Positions 1-5,737 of a DNA stretch of 11,294 nt are shown here, piece by piece; the first letter of the stretch is position 1, and every line of letters starts with the position of its first letter. The notes below the pieces were generated by a model, which saw only the letters and a program-made list of their open reading frames with translations, made no database searches and had not been told where the DNA came from. The DNA is from JAWWBN01 sp033720955 (GTDB taxonomy: Bacteria > Acidobacteriota > Thermoanaerobaculia > Multivoradales > JAHEKO01). Position numbers and translations under genes: made by a program. The stretch covers positions 1-11,294 of the forward strand of contig JAWWBN010000113.1 of the NCBI GenBank assembly GCA_033720955.1, read 5' to 3'.

Positions 1-823
1 CCGCCGGCCCCACCCGCCACTCGCGGCCGACCTCGACGGCGAGCGGCTGACCCGTCGCCGACGGCCAGCCGGGCAGGATGCGGAGACGGTAGCGCCGGCC
101 CTCGACGAGGGGCGGTCCCAGGGCGCGGCGCGGGGCGACCCCGCGCTTGATCCGGCCGGGGTGGAAGAGGAGGGTGAGCCGGGTGTGGTCGGGATCCCAG
201 AGACCGCCCGGGACCTCGACGAAGGCCAGCGGCACCTGCGCGCCCGTGTCGTCCTCCAGCCGCACGAAGCGGGGTGCGAGGTCGGGTCGCATGGGGGTAG
301 AGAAGTGGACGTAGGCGCGCAGGAGGTTGGCCGGAACGCTCTCCCGGGCGGGGTGGACGGCGATCACCTCGGGCGCACCGGGGATCTCCCCGGGGGCCCG
401 GAAACGGATCTCCACCGGCTCCGTCCCCTGGTCGTCGGCCCCGGCGAGACGGAGCAGCGCCGCCGGGCGGAAGGTCGCCCGGTAGGAGTCTCCGGGGAGA
501 AGCGGCAACCGGGGGCGGAAGAGGAGCCGCCGACCCTCGAGGCCGGTCGAGCCGAAGAGCGGGGGCCCCTGCGGCTCCGCCGCTGCGGCGGCCTCGGTCC
601 GCACCGTGAGAGCCCGGCTCCGGGAGAGGTCGCCGGCGTCCCGGGCGGCCAGGAGCGCGGCGATCGCGCCGGGCAGCTCCACCGCCACGCAGCTCCCCTG
701 CTCGCAGGCCACCACCCGGGGCTCCATCGGGGCGGGCGCCGCCGCCGCGAGCGGGTCCCGCCCGGCCAGGAGGCCCACCAGAAGGACGGTCGTCCGCAGA
801 CGCGGGAACCGGTCGCCGTTCAG
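1..823 (-). CDS. Secreted protein with bacterial Ig-like domain, C-terminus cut by window edge
   Basis: An open frame continues from about 823 through position 1 without a stop, and 274 residues are visible. The frame has no ATG, GTG or TTG near its beginning. The best start is CTG at 823-821, overlapping the TGA of the upstream gene, because it yields an N-terminus with RFPRLR followed by a hydrophobic TTVLLVGLLAG stretch and an Ala/Pro-rich region, like a signal peptide. GTG at 778-776 is the first conventional start but would cut off the basic part. Two Cys lie at about 40 and 45. Residues about 85-145 contain a compact beta-type segment (FRPRLPLLPGDSYRATF). Residues about 151-250 resemble the SbsA/Big_5 Ig-like pattern: PEVIAVHPA, then FSTPMRP, then LEDDTG, and later LWDPDHTRLTLLFHPGRIKRG. 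I know the pattern from uncharacterised secreted proteins; the function is unknown. It is in an operon with the 820-1986 gene. Confidence 0.72.
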   Translation of the reverse strand, partial: MNGDRFPRLRTTVLLVGLLAGRDPLAAAAPAPMEPRVVACEQGSCVAVELPGAIAALLAARDAGDLSRSRALTVRTEAAAAAEPQGPPLFGSTGLEGRRLLFRPRLPLLPGDSYRATFRPAALLRLAGADDQGTEPVEIRFRAPGEIPGAPEVIAVHPARESVPANLLRAYVHFSTPMRPDLAPRFVRLEDDTGAQVPLAFVEVPGGLWDPDHTRLTLLFHPGRIKRGVAPRRALGPPLVEGRRYRLRILPGWPSATGQPLAVEVGREWRVGPA

Positions 824-1986
824 CGCAGCCGGTCCACCGGCATCGCCGTCAGGTCGAGACGCCCGTTCGGCGCGCGCTGGAGCAACGCCACCAGGGTGTC
901 GCCGTAGTTGTCGATCTGCTGGATCCCGGCCGCCGCGCGAGCGGTGTAGGGGACGCCGGCGGTGTAGGCGGTCACCTCGGAGGTGATTGCCGGGTGCCGG
1001 CCGAGATCGGCCGGGTCGAAGGTCATGAGGGGGAGCATGCTGTTCGACATGAGGATCCTCGGCGTCTCTCCGATCCTGACCTCGATCATGTCGATCGGGG
1101 CGTTGCCGAAGCCGAACTCCGCCAGGGTGGTTCCCCGGACGTGGGCGCCGTCCGCGAGGTCGGCCAGCGGAAAGGTCACCAGGGGGGTGCAGAGGTAGGA
1201 GGCCAGCAGGTGTGGCCTGTCTCCGATGGTGTACGGGAGGAAGGTGCGGATCGGCGCGTGGGTTTCGTACTCGCCGTGGGCGCCGTGGAAGATCTCGAGG
1301 GTGGTGGCGCGGGCCGTGCCCCGGCCCAGGGGGTAGGGGAGTCGCCAGAGGCTGGCGGCGAACTCCTCGTTGGAGAGCCCGGTCACCAGGATGCCCTCCT
1401 CGGTCCACGCGAGGTCGGTGATGGCGTCGGCCCGCAACGAGACCCCGGTCTTCCACCGGTGGGACTTCTCGGGCTCCACCGGGTTGGGCAGGTCGGCGCG
1501 CTGGAAGGGCACGTCGTCCAGAGGGACGTCGTCGATCTGGCCGTCGGGAGAGATCCGCACCAGGAGCGTGGCGTCGGCCACGTCGTTGGGCATCTCGTAG
1601 AGCGAGCTCCAAGCCTGCCGACCCCGGGAGACGGCGAGGAAGTGGTTCTTCGACAGCGGATGGACGGCGAGGTCGTGGATCAGGACCTCGTCCGGCGAAG
1701 CTCCCATCCGGGCGGCCAGCTTGCCCTCGATGTCCCGGATTCGCAGCGGCTTCTCTACCTCGCCACGGGGCTCCTCGCCGGCGAGGGCCAGAGCCCAGAC
1801 CGCTCCCGCCTTGGAGTCGCCCACGAGCAGGGTGCCGTCCGGGGCGAACTCGAGAACGCTCATCGACCGGATCGCCGGCCGGCCCCGCTGGAAGGCGTCG
1901 GTGGATGGATCGGCCCCGGCCGCGCCGTCGGCGACGGGTGCGAGGAGAAGGGGAAGCAGGCAGGCGAGGGTGCGGCCGCGCGGCAT
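820..1986 (-). CDS. Secreted beta-propeller-like protein of unknown function
   Basis: The product is 388 residues. The start is ATG at 1986-1984, chosen because AGGAGA sits about 6 bases upstream and because it opens a signal peptide: MPRGRTL, then a Leu/Ala core, then ADGAAGAD at about residues 18-25. The frame stays open upstream to 2406, but that stretch is Arg/Ser/Thr-rich and runs antisense to the GH113 gene, so it is not coding. The mature part has repeated blade-like segments of the kind seen in six-bladed propellers: LEFAPDGTLLVGDSKAGAVWAL, HDLAVHPLSKNHFLAVSRG, VRISPDGQIDDVPL and ITDLAWTEEGILVTGLSNEE. Later segments mention pressure-like or set-point phrases only by chance; no catalytic motif is visible. 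It should be periplasmic or secreted. Its TGA overlaps the next gene, so the two are probably translated together. The family could not be named, and an NHL or SMP-30-like fold is only a guess. Confidence 0.82.
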   Translation of the reverse strand: MPRGRTLACLLPLLLAPVADGAAGADPSTDAFQRGRPAIRSMSVLEFAPDGTLLVGDSKAGAVWALALAGEEPRGEVEKPLRIRDIEGKLAARMGASPDEVLIHDLAVHPLSKNHFLAVSRGRQAWSSLYEMPNDVADATLLVRISPDGQIDDVPLDDVPFQRADLPNPVEPEKSHRWKTGVSLRADAITDLAWTEEGILVTGLSNEEFAASLWRLPYPLGRGTARATTLEIFHGAHGEYETHAPIRTFLPYTIGDRPHLLASYLCTPLVTFPLADLADGAHVRGTTLAEFGFGNAPIDMIEVRIGETPRILMSNSMLPLMTFDPADLGRHPAITSEVTAYTAGVPYTARAAAGIQQIDNYGDTLVALLQRAPNGRLDLTAMPVDRLR

Positions 1987-2086
1987 GGGGGTCTCCTTTC
2001 GGGATCGTCGTGTCCGCCCGATGGTACGGCGTGGGGCGGGCTCCGGTTGCGGTCGGCGCGGACGCGGGCTCGCTAGGATCGCGCCG

Positions 2087-4357
2087 ATGTCGCTCCCCGG
2101 CCGGATCGTCGGCCTCGCCCGAGCCGCCCTCCTCGTGACCCTGGCCGCGCCGACGGCGGGGTCTGCGGAGACGGTCGCGGTGCGCTCGCCCGAGGACGAC
2201 CGGACCCTGGCCGAGGCGCTGCGGGCGAGCCCCGTGCTCTCGCTTCTCGTCCCGAGAATCGACGGCCTGCGGGTGGAGCTGGGACCCGAGGCGACCGGCG
2301 ACGTCGAGATCGTGGTCAGCCGATGGCCCGTGCCGCGGGAGATCGTGGACCGGTTGGCGGTTCTTCCCGTGGAGCTCGGAGAGGAGGGGTTCGCGCTGGA
2401 CGGCACGGCCTACCGACTGCCCGGCCAGGCGCTGGCGGTGCGGATTCCCGGGGAGGGCCGCTCCCTGTGGCTGGTCACCGGGCGGGACCCGGAGCGGGTC
2501 GCCGGGCTCGCCGGATCGGTGCTGCTCACGGCCTCGCAGGCGGTCCGGGAGAGGGTGAGGGGGGTCGAGCCTTTCGACTACCTGGTCTACGAGACGCGCT
2601 ACCTGGAGCGGCGGGGCTTCTGGCGGCCCGGGGCGTCGTCCGGGGCGATGGCGGTGGATCGCGAGCGCGAGGTGGACCGGATGGCCGAGCGCGACCGCGC
2701 GTGGGCGTCGCTGGTGGCCCTGCCGGGCCGCCACGTCGTCCTCTGGGTCCCCCCGGATCGGCGGGGCGACCCGGAGCTTGCCGACCTGGCCCGCGCCCTC
2801 GACCGGGCGGCGGCGGAGATGGCCCCCCGGGTGCCGGGAACCCTGGAGCGGCCGGTGGAGGTGGTGGTGGAGCGCGACTACGAGAGCCTGGGCCGCGCCT
2901 TCGGCCGGGTCGCGGAAGCCGTGGTGCCCGAGCCTCCGGCCGCGGCGAAGGGGGACCTCCACCTGGTGTTCCACCCCGGCGATCTCGACGCCTACCGGTA
3001 CGGGCTGGCCTGTGTCCTCGTCGGACGGGCCGGGCTCGAGCCGCCGCCCTGGCTCGCCGACGGAGCCGCTCTCTGGCTGGCCGGGGGCTGGTACGGCCGC
3101 GGCTGGCGGAGCTATCTCGACCCGTTCGTCGCGGCGCGGGTGCTGCCGGAGGCGGCCGAGCTGCTCGCCGCCGAGCGACAGGCCGGAGGGTCTGCGGTGA
3201 TCTGGCCGGTCGCGGCCGCCGCGGTCGTGGACAGGCTCCCCGGCGACGATCTTCGGGCGAAGCTGGCCGGCGGGCCGGTGGCGGCGCGGGTCGAGGAGGC
3301 GCTCGCCCGGCTCGTCGCCCGGCCCCTCCCGCCGCCGGCGCCTCCGCGAGCGGCCGGCGGCCCCGAGGACCGTTGGCGGGGCGTCTCCCTGGCCATGACG
3401 CCGGGCATCGAGAACGCCTACCACGGCGCGGGCGTCGATCTGCAGCTCGCCCGTTTCGCCGCCCTGGGCGCGAACGCGGTGGCGGTGATGCCCTACGCCT
3501 TCCAGCGCGGGCCCCGGGAGCCCGCGATCCGGGTCCTCCATGGGGAGCCGGGCGACGAGAACGACGCCGGGCTGATCCACGCCGCTCGGCGAGCTCGCGC
3601 GCGGGGCTTTCGGGTGCTGTGGAAACCGCACCTCTGGGTGTCCGGAAGCTGGCCGGGCGAGATCGAGATGGGGTCGGAGGGCGACTGGCGATCGTGGTGG
3701 CGCAGCTACCGTCGCTATGTCGTCCACCAGGCGGTGCTCGCCCGCTTCGCCGGCGCCGAGCTCTTCGCCCTCGGCGCCGAGCTGGGCGGCACCGTGGCCC
3801 GGGAGGAGCCGTGGCGCGACCTCGTCGCCTCGGTGCGCCGCCTCTTCCCGGGTCGGCTGACCTATGCCGCGAACTGGTGGAACGACTTCGAGCGGGTCGG
3901 CTTCTGGGACGCCCTGGACCTGATCGGCGTGGACGCCTACTTCCCGCTGGCCGAGAGCGAGGAGGCCGGAAGGGAGGAGCTGGCGAGGGGCGCGCGCGAG
4001 GTGACCGCGCGGCTGGCCGAGGCCGCCCGCCGCCACCGTCGTCCGATGCTGTTGACGGAGCTCGGCTACGCCGCCCGTCGGGGCGCCTGGGTCCAGCCGC
4101 ACGAGGAGGGCGGGGTCCTCGACGAGGCCGACCAGCGTCTCGCGTACGAGGTCTTCCTCGAGAACCTGGGGCGGCCGGAGTGGCTGGCCGGTGTCTTCGT
4201 GTGGAAGGCCTTCAGCCATCCGCGGGTGGACCGTGGCGGAGAGGCGCCGGATTTCCGCTTCCTGTCGCGACCCGCCGAGGAGCCGATCGCGGCCTACTTC
4301 GCGGACGGGGGGAGGCCGGAGGCCCCCGGGGGGGCGGCGCCCCCGCCGGACCGCTGA
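2087..4357 (+). CDS. Secreted GH113-like glycoside hydrolase with N-terminal degenerate peptidase-like region
   Basis: The product is 756 residues. ATG at 2087 is preceded by AGGA at 2075-2078 with 8 bases of spacing and gives a signal peptide (residues 1 to about 28, ending near AGSAE). Residues about 428-735 match the GH113 (clan GH-A) pattern: WRGVSLAMTP at the barrel entry, VLWKPHLWV, W-rich DWRSWWRSYRRYVVHQ, LGAELGG with E565 as the likely acid/base, ANWWNDFERVGFWDALDLIGVDAYFPL, and LLTELGYA with E658 as the likely nucleophile. Characterised GH113 enzymes are beta-mannanases; the substrate here is not determinable. The N-terminal half has the layout of gluzincin (peptidase MA-like) domains, with PPPWLADGAALWLAGGW at residues 319-335. 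The spot where HExxH is expected reads YGLACVLVG (305-313), so zinc hydrolysis is unlikely. The gene is divergent from the 820-1986 unit across 100 bp, and its 3' end overlaps the EamA gene tail to tail by 64 bp. Confidence 0.88.
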   Translation: MSLPGRIVGLARAALLVTLAAPTAGSAETVAVRSPEDDRTLAEALRASPVLSLLVPRIDGLRVELGPEATGDVEIVVSRWPVPREIVDRLAVLPVELGEEGFALDGTAYRLPGQALAVRIPGEGRSLWLVTGRDPERVAGLAGSVLLTASQAVRERVRGVEPFDYLVYETRYLERRGFWRPGASSGAMAVDREREVDRMAERDRAWASLVALPGRHVVLWVPPDRRGDPELADLARALDRAAAEMAPRVPGTLERPVEVVVERDYESLGRAFGRVAEAVVPEPPAAAKGDLHLVFHPGDLDAYRYGLACVLVGRAGLEPPPWLADGAALWLAGGWYGRGWRSYLDPFVAARVLPEAAELLAAERQAGGSAVIWPVAAAAVVDRLPGDDLRAKLAGGPVAARVEEALARLVARPLPPPAPPRAAGGPEDRWRGVSLAMTPGIENAYHGAGVDLQLARFAALGANAVAVMPYAFQRGPREPAIRVLHGEPGDENDAGLIHAARRARARGFRVLWKPHLWVSGSWPGEIEMGSEGDWRSWWRSYRRYVVHQAVLARFAGAELFALGAELGGTVAREEPWRDLVASVRRLFPGRLTYAANWWNDFERVGFWDALDLIGVDAYFPLAESEEAGREELARGAREVTARLAEAARRHRRPMLLTELGYAARRGAWVQPHEEGGVLDEADQRLAYEVFLENLGRPEWLAGVFVWKAFSHPRVDRGGEAPDFRFLSRPAEEPIAAYFADGGRPEAPGGAAPPPDR

Positions 4358-5235
4358 CCGCCGGCGGGACGGCGGAGGGTGAGGGCGACCCCGCCCAGGA
4401 TCAGCACCGAGGCGACGACGAGCCGCGGGGTGACCTCCTCGGCCAGGAAGAGGACGCCGCCGCCGGCCGCCAGGACGGGCACGGCGAGCTGTACGGTGGA
4501 CGCCAGGGTGGCGCTCAGACCGCCGAGTGCGGCGTACCAGATGGCGTAGCCGACGCCCGAGGCCAGGGCCCCGGAGATCACCGCCAGGACCGCCCCGCGG
4601 GGGCTCGCCTCGGCCTGGCCGGCGAAGACCACCGTCGTCGCGGCGGCCAGGGGGAGGCTGCGCAGGAAGTTCCCCACGGTGGCGGCGAGCGGGCGCGCCG
4701 CGCTCCGGCCCCGCAGGGAGTAGAGGCCCCAGGCGACGCCGGCTGCGGTCATCAGTGCGGCTCCGGCCGGGTCGGGTGCCGCCAGACCGGGCAGCACCAG
4801 GTAGACCAGCCCGCCGAGCGCCGCCACCAGCCCCAGCCACTGCGCCGGATGGGGGCGCTCACCGGCCGAGAGGGCGGCGATCAGCATCGTGGCCTGGACC
4901 GCCCCGAAGAGGATCAGGGCGCCGGTGCCGGCGGAGAGGGTGTCGTAGGCGAAGGAGAAGGGAGCCGCGTAGAGGAAGAGAAGGACCGCCGAGGGCCAGC
5001 GCCCCGCCCGTCCGCCCCGGCGTCCGCCGGAGAGCCGTAGAAGCAGCAGGAGGGCCGCCGCGCCGGAGAGCAGTCGGAGCGAGGTGAAGCTCGCCGCGTC
5101 GATCGCGCGCTCGCCGAGGGCGGCGCGGCAGAGCAGCGAGTTGGCGGCGAAGCCGGTCAGTGCCAGGGCCGTCAGGAGGGCGACGCGCCAGGGCGCGAGC
5201 CCGGTCCCCGGGGCTCCGGATCGGGTCGTTTCCAG
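4294..5235 (-). CDS. EamA-family (DMT superfamily) membrane transporter
   Basis: The product is about 313 residues, the usual EamA length. The frame has no ATG, GTG or TTG until ATG at 4887, which would delete the first several helices, including the family-typical stretch TGFAANSLLCRAAL followed by IDAASFTSLRLLSGA. CTG at 5235-5233 is therefore taken as the start; a TAGGAG Shine-Dalgarno lies 9 bases upstream and includes the stop of the dodecin-like gene. The protein is almost entirely hydrophobic with about ten helices in two halves, the second half beginning near GAALMTAAGVAWGLYSLRGR. It is an inner-membrane drug/metabolite exporter-type carrier; EamA members export metabolites such as amino acids, but the substrate cannot be told. 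The last 25 or so residues are Gly/Pro-rich and come from the 64-bp convergent overlap with the GH113 gene. Confidence 0.88.
   Translation of the reverse strand: METTRSGAPGTGLAPWRVALLTALALTGFAANSLLCRAALGERAIDAASFTSLRLLSGAAALLLLLRLSGGRRGGRAGRWPSAVLLFLYAAPFSFAYDTLSAGTGALILFGAVQATMLIAALSAGERPHPAQWLGLVAALGGLVYLVLPGLAAPDPAGAALMTAAGVAWGLYSLRGRSAARPLAATVGNFLRSLPLAAATTVVFAGQAEASPRGAVLAVISGALASGVGYAIWYAALGGLSATLASTVQLAVPVLAAGGGVLFLAEEVTPRLVVASVLILGGVALTLRRPAGGQRSGGGAAPPGASGLPPSAK
4342..4368. terminator. Candidate hairpin at the convergent GH113/EamA junction
   Basis: CCCGCCGG (4342-4349) and CCGGCGGG (4361-4368) form a perfect 8-bp inverted repeat with an 11-base loop that contains the GH113 stop codon. 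A second hairpin, GGGGGC/GCCCCC (4330-4344), lies beside it. Neither has a T-run, so rho-independent termination is doubtful; a 3'-end stabilising or pausing role for the plus-strand transcript is possible. Confidence 0.3.
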
Positions 5236-5244
5236 GGCGCCGCG

Positions 5245-5250
5245 CTCCTA
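5245..5250 (-). promoter_or_regulatory. Ribosome binding site overlapping a stop codon (decides the EamA start)
   Basis: On the minus strand TAGGAG is read at 5250-5245. Its TAG is the stop of the dodecin-like gene, and AGGAG is a strong Shine-Dalgarno placed 9 bases before CTG at 5235. This arrangement supports both translational coupling of the two genes and a CTG start for the transporter. Confidence 0.6.
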
Positions 5251-5466
5251 GGCGTAGCCTACGCGGACGGAGGTCTGGCGCTGAAGCGGGCGTTTGGAGA
5301 AGCCGCCCCGGAGCTCGAGCACCTCGAGCACCGCCCACGGCAGGGTCTCGCCGTCGAGGGCCGAACGCGTCGCCTCGACGGCTGCCGCGACCGCGGCGTC
5401 GTGCGCTGCGCACGACACCCCCCATAAGGTCCCCATCTCTCCGCCGCCGCTCGAGATGATCTCCAT
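5248..5466 (-). CDS. Small dodecin-like flavin-binding protein
   Basis: The product is 72 residues. ATG at 5466 is preceded by GGAGG with 8 bases of spacing, a near-ideal ribosome binding site, so this short gene is very likely translated. The layout follows dodecins: a first strand ending GVS (18 residues in), a helix AAVAAAVEATRSAL, then LPWAVLEVLELRGG, a hairpin, and a last strand RQTSVRVGYA. Trp44 falls where the flavin-stacking Trp of dodecin lies, and Gln64 falls where the flavin-contacting Gln of the YQxxVxV strand lies. Dodecins form hollow dodecamers that store or buffer flavins in the cytoplasm. Here the first strand is unusually Gly-rich (ISSGGGEMG) and the identity is inferred by eye alignment only. 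It heads the operon with the EamA transporter 12 bases downstream. Confidence 0.65.
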   Translation of the reverse strand: MEIISSGGGEMGTLWGVSCAAHDAAVAAAVEATRSALDGETLPWAVLEVLELRGGFSKRPLQRQTSVRVGYA

Positions 5467-5540
5467 GCTCTCTGCCTCCGGGATGCGCCCGACGCGGGGG
5501 CGTCAGCCGATCTCGGGACGCGGCCGGGCCGCGGCGATCG

Positions 5541-5570
5541 GGGTCCACGCGCGAGCTGGGTTGGGTCCAC
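5541..5570. repeat. Direct repeat GGGTCCAC, two copies, 22-bp period
   Basis: Exact 8-base copies lie at 5541-5548 and 5563-5570. The 22-bp period is about two helical turns, which would put both copies on one DNA face, as for a dimeric or tandem regulator. The second copy touches the candidate minus-strand -10 element. Confidence 0.45.
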
Positions 5571-5574
5571 TATA
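5569..5574 (-). promoter_or_regulatory. Candidate -10 element for the dodecin/EamA unit
   Basis: TATAGT on the minus strand matches the sigma-70 -10 consensus at five of six positions and would place a transcript start near 5562, about 95 bases before the dodecin-like ATG. No convincing -35 hexamer is seen at the right distance (the spot reads CGGGCG), so this is tentative. The element overlaps one copy of the GGGTCCAC direct repeat. Confidence 0.3.
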
Positions 5575-5583
5575 CCGCTCGTC

Positions 5584-5619
5584 GGGCGCCGCGCCCGAGG
5601 GCCGCAGGCTGCGGCGCCC
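5584..5619. repeat. Inverted repeat with nested hairpins
   Basis: GGGCGCCGC (5584-5592) and GCGGCGCCC (5611-5619) are perfect 9-bp complements around an 18-base loop. Nested within are two alternative perfect hairpins: GGGCGC/GCGCCC (5584-5596, one central base) and GCCGCAG/CTGCGGC (5601-5615, one central base). It has no T-run directly behind it on either strand, so it is not a standard rho-independent terminator. It lies upstream of the candidate GT2 promoter and of the minus-strand -10. Confidence 0.55.
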
Positions 5620-5633
5620 TGTGGCGCGGGTCA

Positions 5634-5662
5634 TTGCCGAGTGGTCAAAAAGGGCATAAACT
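5634..5662 (+). promoter_or_regulatory. Candidate sigma-70-like promoter for the GT2 operon
   Basis: TTGCCG at 5634-5639 and TAAACT at 5657-5662 are separated by 17 bases; each matches four of six consensus positions. The -10 lies at the front of the AT-rich island and would give a leader of about 70 bases before the GTG at 5738. This is the best-placed candidate but a weak match. Confidence 0.3.
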
Positions 5663-5692
5663 AATTGGGGTTTTTTCTGTTCTTCCCCCGGG

Positions 5693-5725
5693 AGCGGCTC
5701 GCACCTTCGAAGCAGTAGGGCCGCT
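5693..5725 (+). repeat. Inverted repeat in the GT2 leader
   Basis: AGCGGC (5693-5698) pairs with GCCGCT (5720-5725). The loop contains the 8-bp palindrome CTTCGAAG (5705-5712) and the only Shine-Dalgarno-like stretch upstream of GT2 (AGTAGGG, 5714-5720). Folding could limit ribosome access. Confidence 0.35.
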
Positions 5726-5737
5726 GCGTCTTCGATC

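Larger units (their letters stand above)
5467..5737. promoter_or_regulatory. Divergent intergenic region between the dodecin-like and GT2 genes
   Basis: This 271-bp gap must hold the promoters for the minus-strand dodecin/EamA unit and the plus-strand GT2 operon. It contains a direct repeat GGGTCCAC (5541-5548, 5563-5570), a long inverted repeat (5584-5619), a 40-nt AT-rich island (5645-5684, 13 G/C of 40 counted by hand) and a 6-bp inverted repeat before the GT2 start (5693-5725). No conserved small ORF with a good ribosome binding site was seen inside it. Confidence 0.7.

Noticed and set aside
161..907. A plus-strand open frame over the left end of the window.
   Set aside because: It has no signal peptide or domain pattern, and it lies antisense to the minus-strand frame that encodes a signal peptide and an Ig-like domain.
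1987..2086. Possible back-to-back promoters in the 100-bp gap between the propeller-like and GH113 genes (TACCAT on the minus strand, TTGCGG and TAGGAT on the plus strand).
   Set aside because: Each hexamer matches only about four positions and the spacings or partner hexamers do not fit, so no promoter is called.
2323..5040. A very long open frame on the plus strand in another reading frame through the GH113 and EamA genes.
   Set aside because: It is extremely rich in Arg/Gly/Ala/Pro, crosses the end of one real gene and the antisense of another, and shows no motif; such frames arise from high GC at third codon positions.
5667..5684. GGGG followed by TTTTTT, read as a rho-independent terminator.
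   Set aside because: No GC stem ends immediately before the T-run, and no plus-strand gene ends upstream of it.
5634..5715. A tRNA-like stretch: GCCGAGTGGTC followed by GGGC resembles a Ser/Leu tRNA D-arm, and TTCGAA downstream resembles a T-loop.
   Set aside because: No acceptor stem, anticodon arm or T-stem can be paired at the required distances, so this is a chance resemblance.
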